A stretch of 48,357 nt of DNA from Deltaproteobacteria bacterium (GTDB lineage: Bacteria > Desulfobacterota > Syntrophobacteria > BM002). Below the pieces are notes generated by a model that was not told the DNA's origin, did not search any database, and saw only the letters and a list, made by a program, of their open reading frames with translations. This document shows, in pieces, positions 17,881-25,482 of this stretch. The stretch lies in the NCBI GenBank assembly GCA_020353155.1, contig CP070689.1, positions 2,620,758-2,669,114 of the forward strand. The letters run 5' to 3'. Numbering within the stretch: position 1 is the first letter of the stretch; each line of letters opens with the position of its first letter. Both the position numbers and the translations under genes were made by a program.

Positions 17881-19155
17881 TCAGCCGTTTCCCATCTTCT
17901 CTTCCCGGGAGGGTTCGGCCCTTTCTGCTCCTTCAAATTGAATCTTCATGCCCTCCACCGGAGCGGCCAGATCCGACACGATTACTCGATCACCGGGGTT
18001 CAGTCCCTGTTCGAGAAACACCGTTTGCGTATCCCGCCAGATGGTTGATACTGGGCGAATATCCAAAGTTGAGTCCTCCCCCACCACCCAAATGGTATCA
18101 TTTTCCCTCAAGGCGACCCGGGGAATGCGAAAAACCTGGCTCAGTGGCGAGCCCTCAATTTCAACCCGAACATACTCCCCGATGAGCAAAGGGCGAGTAG
18201 CTTGCCCAGAGTCTGTCAATCCTAAAGGGTCCTTGACCGCGGCCAGAATGCGGGCCATGCGCCCCTCGGTCTCCAAGTCCCCGAGGAGCTCGATGACTTC
18301 TCCGGTGCGCTCGTAACCGCTTCGATGCACCACCCGCAGCTTTGACCCCTTCTTCCCTTTCCGGTTGGGAACGGAGATCCATTTCAGATAGTCCACTGGC
18401 ACGGAAACCTGGATCCAATACTCATCCACGCCCACCAGTTCAGCCAAGGGATCCTGGGGGGTAACCAGGGATCCGACCTCTACACTCTTGGTGCGAACAA
18501 TACCATTAAAGGGGGCGCGGACAGAGGTCCGTTTGAGGTCCAGTTCCGCCTTTTTGAGTTCCGCCTGCTCCCCCTTCAATCTGGCTTGAGCAGCAGCCAG
18601 CTGTGGTTCCTTGGCCACTAGAGGCGGCGGCTTATCGTTTGTACTGGAATTATCTTCATAGAGCAAACGCCACTCTTCTTTGGCTGCATTTGCCTCTTCT
18701 TCGGCTAGCTCGAGACCGCTCTCTGCGTCTTTCACTTTGGCTTCAGCCAAGGTGACGGTCAGTTGATAATCCTCCGGGTCGATTTGCAAGATCTCGGCGT
18801 TTTCTTTTATATAACCGCCTTCGATAAACTCGGGGTGTAGAGAAAGTACTTTCCCTGAGACCTGTGCTCTGAGCACCACCTCACGGGCCGGAACCACCGT
18901 ACCCATGGCCGGGACCATGATGCGATGGTCTCCCGGTTCAACCACCTGCACTTCCACCACGGGTATGATCTTCACCGGCGGTCGCTTCTGAGCCTTGGGG
19001 GCTTTGTGGGTAATATAGGTGGCAACCCCAAGGCCAAGGACAATGACCAGGAGAGAAATGAACAGATTGATAAAACGCTTTCCCTTGAGAGAGTTTTGCG
19101 GTGTAGTTCTTATCTCTCTTTGCTCATCAACCGTTTCGTTTGTCGGCTTTTCCAT
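17881..19155 (-). CDS. Efflux RND transporter periplasmic adaptor (membrane fusion protein)
   Basis: The 424-residue protein links the RND pump to the outer membrane. An N-terminal anchor helix (FINLFISLLVIVLGLGVATYI, about residues 29-49) is followed by the split lipoyl domain (VVLRAQVSGKVLSLHPEFIEGGYIKENAEI and its partner RTSVRAPFNGIVRTKSVEVGSLV), an alpha-helical hairpin with coiled-coil character between them, and beta-barrel/membrane-proximal domains. It is the first gene of the pump operon. A 28-bp perfect palindrome 63 bases upstream (19218-19245) is a likely operator. The ribosome site is weak (GTGGACAGCT before ATG). Confidence 0.92.
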   Translation of the reverse strand: MEKPTNETVDEQREIRTTPQNSLKGKRFINLFISLLVIVLGLGVATYITHKAPKAQKRPPVKIIPVVEVQVVEPGDHRIMVPAMGTVVPAREVVLRAQVSGKVLSLHPEFIEGGYIKENAEILQIDPEDYQLTVTLAEAKVKDAESGLELAEEEANAAKEEWRLLYEDNSSTNDKPPPLVAKEPQLAAAQARLKGEQAELKKAELDLKRTSVRAPFNGIVRTKSVEVGSLVTPQDPLAELVGVDEYWIQVSVPVDYLKWISVPNRKGKKGSKLRVVHRSGYERTGEVIELLGDLETEGRMARILAAVKDPLGLTDSGQATRPLLIGEYVRVEIEGSPLSQVFRIPRVALRENDTIWVVGEDSTLDIRPVSTIWRDTQTVFLEQGLNPGDRVIVSDLAAPVEGMKIQFEGAERAEPSREEKMGNG

Positions 19156-19481
19156 AGCTGTCCACTTCCGACTAACCTATAATGCTAAGGTGGTCATATT
19201 TCGCACTCACTATTACCCGAAGTCCATCATATATGATGGACTTCGAAATCTCTTGTCGAAACAGGCAAAGCCTCGCAGCATACGACTATCTAATTTATAT
19301 CGAAGCTGTAGTAAAGTCCACATTTGATGACAGCGTCGATTGCCTAAAGTCAAGATACAATTTAGCCATCCGGATTAGGCGATCTTCAGTGCAATTAACC
19401 TGCCAATCTTTCCAAATATTAAAAGCTTACCATGGGAGGATCAAAAGGAAAGCTCAAAGCTCTGGCCCTCCACAAATGTTA
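19156..19481. other. 326-bp gap between Fe-S gene and efflux operon
   Basis: Apart from the long palindrome at 19218-19245 I see no gene or repeat in this gap. Confidence 0.55.
19218..19245. promoter_or_regulatory. 28-bp perfect palindrome, operator candidate for RND pump
   Basis: The half-site CGAAGTCCATCATA is followed directly by its exact reverse complement TATGATGGACTTCG with no loop. The zero-loop geometry fits a dimeric repressor site better than a terminator. It lies 63 bases upstream of the adaptor start. No regulator gene is adjacent. Confidence 0.6.
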
Positions 19482-20588
19482 TTAATCTTTTTGTGCATCT
19501 GAGGGCTGGCTGATGAGAGGAAGGAAGCCCTGCAACTTGCCTTTGTCTTTCAAGATCTGAAAGCCCATATCGCGCGCGGTCGCTGCCGGTAGTGGGACAG
19601 TTTCCCTGCGGATAAGTTCAAGTGCACCTTCGGGACAGCCAGTCACACATAGCCCGCAGCCGATGCACAATTCGGTCTCTATAGCAGGCTCTGCCTCCTC
19701 CATGCTAATGGCCCCCATTGGGCATCTTTCGTCTGCACATATGGAGCAGCCGCTGCAGAGCTCCGGGTCGTTCTGCGGGATAAAGCCGGAGGATGTCAAT
19801 ACATGGGGATTCTTCAGCTCCGTCAAGAAGCGCAGGAGATGGCAACAACAGGGACAGCAATTACAGATGAAGGTTAAGCGGTCCCGTGAATTGTTAGTTT
19901 GATGAACCAGCCCTGCTCCATCGAACTCCCTGAGTTTCTCTTTCATCTCTTCTTTGGTGATATATCGGGCAAATCCCCTCTCCACCAGGTAGGTGCAGGT
20001 GTCACCAAAGAGCATGCAAGCCTCCCGTGGGGCCTCACAGTTCTGCGCACTTTCCCGGCAGGCGCAATGGGCAATGCCCAGCACCTTGGCCTGATCAATC
20101 AGTTCGTAAAGTCTTTCATAAGGCAACACCTCGGGCTCGTTGGCAATCGGTTCCTGGATTGTTATCACCCGCGCGAAGGCCATGGAAGGGGAACCCAATT
20201 CTTTACCTATCTTTTTCAGGTATGTTTGCCAAAGGTTAGAAAGTCGCTCTAGAGTGGGATTCCTTTCGCCTTTCATGAAGGGAAATTCGAAAAGCCCCGG
20301 CAAAATTGGCAGAAGAGCATAGTGGTAGGTAGCGTTCTTTTTTTTGGCAAAGACAACGCCCCTATTCGCCAGAGCTTCTAGAAGTTTGGTGGTTTTCTGT
20401 GGATCTAAGCCAACCTTCGCTGCAACTACGTCCACGGGATAGGGACGAAAGCCCAAAGCTAGTGCCACTTCGGCTTCTTCTTCGCTAAACAATATCTTTA
20501 GGATTTCGGTTATTTCCCCAGCCGGCGGACAGCCAGAGGGGTGGCGATCCAGCAGTTCTCGCAAGCTCTCATAAACATTTTCTGCCAT
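19482..20588 (-). CDS. Winged-helix/4Fe-4S ferredoxin-type protein, unknown function
   Basis: A 368-residue soluble protein. Residues about 40-100 look like a winged-helix (VDVVAAKVGLDPQKTTKLLEALANRGVVFAKK). A central cysteine-rich part follows (AHCACRESAQNCEAPREACMLFGDTC, then FICNCCPCCCHLLRF). The C-terminal 90 residues hold a two-cluster ferredoxin domain: CSGCSIC....CPMGAI (one residue longer than the usual spacing) and CIGCGLCVTGCPEGAL. The protein resembles widespread but uncharacterised ferredoxins of anaerobes. It begins 33 bases after the acyl-activating fusion gene with a strong SD (AGGAGGG), so it probably works with or is co-expressed with that enzyme. The redox partner is unknown. 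Confidence 0.8.
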   Translation of the reverse strand: MAENVYESLRELLDRHPSGCPPAGEITEILKILFSEEEAEVALALGFRPYPVDVVAAKVGLDPQKTTKLLEALANRGVVFAKKKNATYHYALLPILPGLFEFPFMKGERNPTLERLSNLWQTYLKKIGKELGSPSMAFARVITIQEPIANEPEVLPYERLYELIDQAKVLGIAHCACRESAQNCEAPREACMLFGDTCTYLVERGFARYITKEEMKEKLREFDGAGLVHQTNNSRDRLTFICNCCPCCCHLLRFLTELKNPHVLTSSGFIPQNDPELCSGCSICADERCPMGAISMEEAEPAIETELCIGCGLCVTGCPEGALELIRRETVPLPAATARDMGFQILKDKGKLQGFLPLISQPSDAQKD

Positions 20589-20621
20589 CTTTTGCCCTCC
20601 TAATCTTGCTGCGGTGAGGGG

Positions 20622-23084
20622 TTATAGGGTGCCCAGTTCAGCCAAGACCTTCTGAAACACCAGTTCATTGAGGGAGTCGTAGGTGTGATCTTCAGGATAG
20701 ACAGGATCCAAAAATTTTACCTGAATATTCTTCATAGGCTTTGGAATAAAACTGCCGGGAGGAAGTGCCTCAAAGGCTCCCTTTATTGCCACTGGGATTA
20801 CAGGCACATTTAGCTCCCTGCTCAGGATGGCGTATGTCTTTTTGAACCTGCCGACATTGCCGTCTTTCGTTCTAGTTCCCTCGGGAAAGACTATTATATT
20901 CTTACCCCTCCTCAGGACCTCTGCAAGTTTTTGTAGCGACAGCTTCAGGTCCCTGTCTATGTCCATTACAATCACATTGTTTCGGCTGGCAAGGAATTTC
21001 AGCCACCACTTGCGAAAATGCTTTTCTTTGGCATAGAAATATGTATTTTTGTTCAGCCTGTTTTTGAGAAAGGATGCAACAAAGAGACCGTCAAAAAGGC
21101 TCTGGTGGTTTGGGACAATTATAAAGGGGGAGTCTGGTAAATTTTCCATGCCTTCACCCCTGAGCCTGAAGTAGAGGGTGAGCACCCCTTTAGACAAGTT
21201 CTTGATAAAATTGTGGGCAAACCAGCTCTTGGGAAGGGTGATATTCGTCTTCTCTCTGAAAATCTCGGCCCATTTGACCACAGAAACACTAATTTTTTTC
21301 TTCCTTTCTTTTATGTATCTGGAGAGCCTCTCCACGGTAGGGTGGTCTAGGAGGATTTCTTCTCCCACTTCCAGACCGAAAGTGGATTGGATGAATGTAA
21401 GGAGACCAACCCTGTCGAGGGAGTCCAGGCCTAGGTCAATCTCAAAGTGGTCGCCCGGATATACATCCTTTTCTTTCTGCTCTCTGAGAAAATCCTTTAT
21501 TGCCTTGTATTCCTGAAAATCAGGCTCTTTAGCGGTGTCCATCTTCTGAGTTGGCGTTTCTGCAAGAGACGGCAGCAGGAAACGCTTGAACTTTCCGAGT
21601 CTTGTCTTGGGAAGCTCCTGGGTCAAAATATGGAGCTGCATGATCCTCTTGTGCGGCGCCACAGAGCGGTTGTAGCCGTCAACCACATCCTGCCGTATTG
21701 TTTCACTGAGGTTCAGGATGCCTTTCTCCTTGACCTTACTGAAATCAGGGTGCACAGCTGCCTGCAAAGAGTCATCATGGAAATACACGGCAATTTCACC
21801 TATGCACTCTGACATGGCAGCTATCTTGTGTTCAATTTCCACCGGGTTGACGTTTTTTCCACTGGGTAAGACGATTATCTCCTTTTTTCGTCCAGTGATA
21901 TGAATAAAACCCTGGTCATCAAAATAGCCCAGGTCGCCCGTGTGTAGCCAGCCGTCTTTGATGATGGCCTCTGTCTCATCCTTTCTATTGTAATAGCCCT
22001 GCATTATGTTGCGGCCCCTTGCAACAATCTCTCCGTCCACAATCTTTACTTCATTGCATGACATGGCCCTGCCAGCAGATCCGATAAGGACTTCACCTGG
22101 TCTGGTAAAGGTGATCATGGGGGCGGCCTCTGTCATGCCAAAACCCTCTAGCACCTCAAAGCCTAACGTCTTGAGGTCATGACCAACTTCCTCGTCCAGT
22201 TTTGCTCCACCGGACACCAGGTAGCGCACCTTTCCGCCAAACAGTTGGTGCACCTTTTTGAACAGGAGCCTTGAAAGCTTCTGTGATCCGGCCACTTTGG
22301 CAACGGAAAAAATAAATCTTGCAGCCAACCTTGCGTCGATCTTGTCCTTGATGGACTTTCTGATGAGGCTGTAAAACCTGGGAACCCCAATGATTATTGT
22401 GATGCCACGGGTCTGCAAGGTGTGCATCAGATCTTCCGAGGACATGGAAGGGGAGAACACAACAGTGCCTCCCGCGTAGAGAGGAGCCACCAATGTGCCG
22501 AGGAGGGGAAAGATGTGGTGCAGGGGCAGCAGGATCATGACGTTGTCCTCGCTGGTAAATATCTTTACCTCTTCTGTTACTGATTCGATGTTGGCAAGGA
22601 GATTGTCATAGGAGAGCATCACGCCTTTCGGGCTGCCGGTGGTGCCAGAGGTGTAGATGATAACGGCGGTTTTGTTGGGATCATGCTCGGGAAGCCCAAG
22701 GGGTTCTGGCCCACCCTCGTCTTCCTCCATCTCTTCAAAGACTAGGACATCTATATTGTATGAAAGACCCTTGCAGGCTTCTTCAACTACGGTTCGTGTA
22801 TCCCGGGAGCAAAAAATCAGTTCAGGCCTGCAATCTTCCAATATATATGCCACGTCCTCTGCTGTGCCCATGAAGTCAATGGGCACAGCTATGCATCCCT
22901 TTTTCCAGGCGGCATAAAAAGCGTAGGCCCACTCAGGCCTGTTTTCTGAAAAGATCGCAACCTTTTCGCATTTCTTGCGAGGAAATGCCCGGGAAAATGA
23001 GGTGATACTCTGTAAAAGCTCCTCGTAACTCGCTTCTTCATCCCTCCAGATAATCGCGGTCTTGTCGTGTTGTCTAACAAACAT
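20622..23084 (-). CDS. Fusion of acyl-AMP ligase, ACP-like domain and 1-acylglycerol-phosphate-type acyltransferase
   Basis: The 820-residue protein has three parts. The AMP-binding part (about 1-500) has IIYTSGTTGSPKGVMLSYDN and the HTGDLGYFDDQGFIHITGR signature, and activates fatty acids as acyl-adenylates. A carrier domain near residue 550 carries LGLDSLDRV, whose serine would take phosphopantetheine. A PlsC-type acyltransferase (about 630-820) has NHQSLFDG (HX4D) and VFPEGTR. Together it can load an acyl chain onto its own carrier and pass it to a lysolipid or glycerol phosphate, similar in logic to E. coli Aas but with domain order reversed and with a built-in carrier. It is in an operon with hisD (40 bases upstream) and the Fe-S gene. 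Confidence 0.88.
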   Translation of the reverse strand: MFVRQHDKTAIIWRDEEASYEELLQSITSFSRAFPRKKCEKVAIFSENRPEWAYAFYAAWKKGCIAVPIDFMGTAEDVAYILEDCRPELIFCSRDTRTVVEEACKGLSYNIDVLVFEEMEEDEGGPEPLGLPEHDPNKTAVIIYTSGTTGSPKGVMLSYDNLLANIESVTEEVKIFTSEDNVMILLPLHHIFPLLGTLVAPLYAGGTVVFSPSMSSEDLMHTLQTRGITIIIGVPRFYSLIRKSIKDKIDARLAARFIFSVAKVAGSQKLSRLLFKKVHQLFGGKVRYLVSGGAKLDEEVGHDLKTLGFEVLEGFGMTEAAPMITFTRPGEVLIGSAGRAMSCNEVKIVDGEIVARGRNIMQGYYNRKDETEAIIKDGWLHTGDLGYFDDQGFIHITGRKKEIIVLPSGKNVNPVEIEHKIAAMSECIGEIAVYFHDDSLQAAVHPDFSKVKEKGILNLSETIRQDVVDGYNRSVAPHKRIMQLHILTQELPKTRLGKFKRFLLPSLAETPTQKMDTAKEPDFQEYKAIKDFLREQKEKDVYPGDHFEIDLGLDSLDRVGLLTFIQSTFGLEVGEEILLDHPTVERLSRYIKERKKKISVSVVKWAEIFREKTNITLPKSWFAHNFIKNLSKGVLTLYFRLRGEGMENLPDSPFIIVPNHQSLFDGLFVASFLKNRLNKNTYFYAKEKHFRKWWLKFLASRNNVIVMDIDRDLKLSLQKLAEVLRRGKNIIVFPEGTRTKDGNVGRFKKTYAILSRELNVPVIPVAIKGAFEALPPGSFIPKPMKNIQVKFLDPVYPEDHTYDSLNELVFQKVLAELGTL

Positions 23085-23124
23085 ACGAACTACCTTTTAA
23101 TCCAGGCTATCCTCCCAATCTAGG

Positions 23125-24426
23125 CTATTTCTTGAGGCGGACACGGACCGACCGAGCATGAGCTTCGAGACCCTCCAGTTCGGCCAAGCGCATGATATCT
23201 GCTGCATCTCGCTGCAGGGCCTCTGAAGAATAGGAGATTACGCTGGTCTTTTTGATGAAGTGATCCACACTCAAGCCCGAGGAAAAACGGGCGGTGCCGG
23301 CCGTGGGCAAGACGTGATTGGGACCGGCAAAATAATCTCCTACAGGTTCGGGAGAGTGATGACCAAGGAAAACAGCGCCGGCGTTTTGGATTTTTCCCAA
23401 AAGCTGAAAGGGTTTTTCCACCAGCAATTCGAGATGTTCGGGAGCTATCTTGTTTGCCAAAGCAAAGGCAGTGTCCAAATCACTCACCAGGACAATACCA
23501 CCAAAAGCGGCCAAGGATTCCTCGGCTACCTGTCGTCTGGGGAGTTCGGCCAGCTGTTTCTCTAGAGCAGCAGCAGTGGCTTCAGCCAGCCGTGCATCGG
23601 TAGTTAGCATCAGTGCACTTGACATGGGATCGTGCTCTGCCTGGCTTAGTAGGTCGGCGGCCACATGTTGGGGATTAGCGCTAGAGTCGGCAATGACCAG
23701 AATTTCACTGGGCCCGGCAATCATATCGATGCCAACTTGGCCAGCCAGAAGCTTTTTGGCCAGAGTGACGTAAATATTACCAGGGCCTGCAATTACATCC
23801 ACTGGAGGTATGGTTTCAGTACCGAAGGCGAGGGCTGCTATGGCCCAAGCGCTCCCCACTTTGAAAACCTCCCTGATCCCAAGAATCTGTGCAGTCACCA
23901 GGAGATAAGGGTTGATGCTTCCGTCCTGGCGAGGTGGTGTAACCACCTGCAGACGGGGAACTCCAGCAATGCTCGCGGGAATGCTGTTCATGAGGAGGGA
24001 GGAGATTAAAGGGGTTTCCCCAGCCCGTCCACCCGGAATGTAGAGACCAGCTGCTGCCACAGGTGTAAACATCTGCCCGAGGATGGAACCGTCCTCACAA
24101 GGCAAGAACCATGAATACCTCCTTTGGACCTGGTGAAAGGAGGCAATATTGTCCTTGGCACGTTGCACCAGACCGCTAAAGCCAGAGTCAACCTCCTTGG
24201 CAGCCTCTTCCAGCTCTGAGTCACTAACCCTGAGTTCCTCTAATTTGATCCCAGGTGCATCGAACTGACGGGTATAGCGTAGCAAGGCAGCATCGCCCTC
24301 GGCTTGCACCGCCTTGATGATTTCCACCACCCGTTGCTCAAGATCCTCTGGATAGGAGAGAGACCGCTTAGCAATGCGGTCAATCTTTGATTTCGCCTTT
24401 TCACTAGGATAGGTCAGAATGTTCAT
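23125..24426 (-). CDS. hisD: Histidinol dehydrogenase
   Basis: HisD catalyses the last two oxidations of histidine synthesis, L-histidinol to L-histidine with NAD. The roughly 433-residue product has the family length. Seen are the NAD-binding segment VDVIAGPGNIYVTLAKKLL, the signature GPSEILVIADSSANPQHVAADLLSQAEHD with the zinc-binding Gln and His, and the C-terminal EHLELL...VGDYFAGPNHVLPT. An in-frame GTG at 24432 is possible, but the ATG at 24426 is better spaced from AGAGGTGG. No other his biosynthesis gene is in the window. It heads a probable operon with the acyl-activating fusion. Confidence 0.95.
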   Translation of the reverse strand: MNILTYPSEKAKSKIDRIAKRSLSYPEDLEQRVVEIIKAVQAEGDAALLRYTRQFDAPGIKLEELRVSDSELEEAAKEVDSGFSGLVQRAKDNIASFHQVQRRYSWFLPCEDGSILGQMFTPVAAAGLYIPGGRAGETPLISSLLMNSIPASIAGVPRLQVVTPPRQDGSINPYLLVTAQILGIREVFKVGSAWAIAALAFGTETIPPVDVIAGPGNIYVTLAKKLLAGQVGIDMIAGPSEILVIADSSANPQHVAADLLSQAEHDPMSSALMLTTDARLAEATAAALEKQLAELPRRQVAEESLAAFGGIVLVSDLDTAFALANKIAPEHLELLVEKPFQLLGKIQNAGAVFLGHHSPEPVGDYFAGPNHVLPTAGTARFSSGLSVDHFIKKTSVISYSSEALQRDAADIMRLAELEGLEAHARSVRVRLKK

Positions 24427-24485
24427 AACCACCTCTTTTTTCGTGTGTTGGCTGATCTAGCTGGCAGTGAGAACAGCCTCGAAAA

Positions 24486-24563
24486 ACTAGGCACTAAGCA
24501 GTAAGCACTAGGCACTACCAGGTATTGATTCATGCCATTTTTTCAGTGCTTAGTGCCTAGTGG
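24486..24563. repeat. Word-repeat array (ACTAGGCACTA) with inverted copy
   Basis: Left arm 24486-24517 repeats ACTAGGCACTA/AGCAGTA words; right arm 24544-24563 (CAGTGCTTAGTGCCTAGTGG) is the reverse complement of CCACTAGGCACTAAGCA. The same words occur at 46447-46475. The arms can form a hairpin. Confidence 0.75.
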
Positions 24564-24616
24564 AGCCTACCTGTTTTCAGCTCTCTACCGCCCGTTCTAA
24601 AAATGCACTCAGTTAT

Positions 24617-25435
24617 TTACCTATCCCTTGCTACAGCAAAAGCGTTGGGAAAACCCTGTTCCTGCAAACGTTCGGCACCAGCTTCGGCCTGATCTAAGCG
24701 AGAATAACGTCCCACCCTCACCCGGTAGAATCTTTGATCGCCCTGGTCAAAGATCATCACACTCGTTTCACTGTACTTGCGTCGCAAGGAATCTTGCAGT
24801 CGCAGGGCGTTTTCCCTGACTGCAAAGGCTCCCACCTGAATGGTGAAGTCGCCCTCCATGTAACTAGCAGGCTTTTCGTAAACTTGCACCCATTTTCCTG
24901 CCTTACGCTTTTTGCGGGCGTAACCCAGAGCCTCAATCTTGACTGGAACCACTCCATCTTCCGCCATGCCCAGTGCGTGCGCCGAGGTATAGGTGAGGTC
25001 GATTATGCGACCCCTAACAAATGGGCCGCGGTCATTGATGCGGACTAATGTCTTTCTACCGTTTCGCATGTTGGTTACCCGAACGTAGGTATTGAAGGGG
25101 AGGGTTTTATGGGCGGCAGTGCGGCCGTACATGTTATAGCGCTCGCCGTTGGAGGTGAGACGGCCGTGAAATTTCCCACCGTACCAAGAGGCCAAACCTC
25201 GCTGGACAAAGCCGGTGGAAGACGAAAGGGGATAGTAGCGCTTACCAGCTACTGTATAGTAGTCACCCTTTTGTTTAGTTGGGGGTGTGCTGGCGCAAGC
25301 AACAAGGAGAAGGGGAAAAGCGAGAAGCAAGATGCGGAAGGGATTGCCTCCGCTACACCTTTGAGATGTGAGATGTGAGATATGTGATTTGGGATTACGC
25401 ACTCTTTCATCTATCGCATATCCCATATCGCACAT
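24617..25435 (-). CDS. rlpA: RlpA-like septal lipoprotein, DPBB and SPOR domains
   Basis: RlpA proteins cleave glycan strands that lack stem peptides and localise to the septum through the SPOR domain. Seen: a lipoprotein signal (FRILLLAFPLLLVAC, cysteine at residue 47 of the longest frame), a double-psi beta-barrel with ASWYGGKFHGRLTSNGERYNM, the active-site-like TAAHKTLPF and NDRGPFVRGRIIDLT, and a C-terminal SPOR domain (FTIQVGAFAVRENALRLQ, YRVRVGRYSRL). The first roughly 30 residues of the open frame are made by a word-repeat array, so the real start is uncertain. No ATG lies between 25424 and the signal helix; a GTG at about 25402 or a TTG nearer the signal would give a normal leader. 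Confidence 0.88.
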   Translation of the reverse strand: MCDMGYAIDERVRNPKSHISHLTSQRCSGGNPFRILLLAFPLLLVACASTPPTKQKGDYYTVAGKRYYPLSSSTGFVQRGLASWYGGKFHGRLTSNGERYNMYGRTAAHKTLPFNTYVRVTNMRNGRKTLVRINDRGPFVRGRIIDLTYTSAHALGMAEDGVVPVKIEALGYARKKRKAGKWVQVYEKPASYMEGDFTIQVGAFAVRENALRLQDSLRRKYSETSVMIFDQGDQRFYRVRVGRYSRLDQAEAGAERLQEQGFPNAFAVARDR

Positions 25436-25444
25436 CCCACATCT
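25362..25444. repeat. Word-repeat array (AGATGTGAG class), overlaps rlpA 5' end
   Basis: Left arm 25362-25396 repeats TGAGATGTGAGATGTGAG; right arm 25413-25444 carries the complements CATATCCCATATCG and CACATCCCACATCT. The same words recur at 29573-29636 and 45891-45976. Confidence 0.8.
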
Positions 25445-25482
25445 AAATTAACCTGGTCTTTCTCCGTCAGTCAGGAAGAGTC

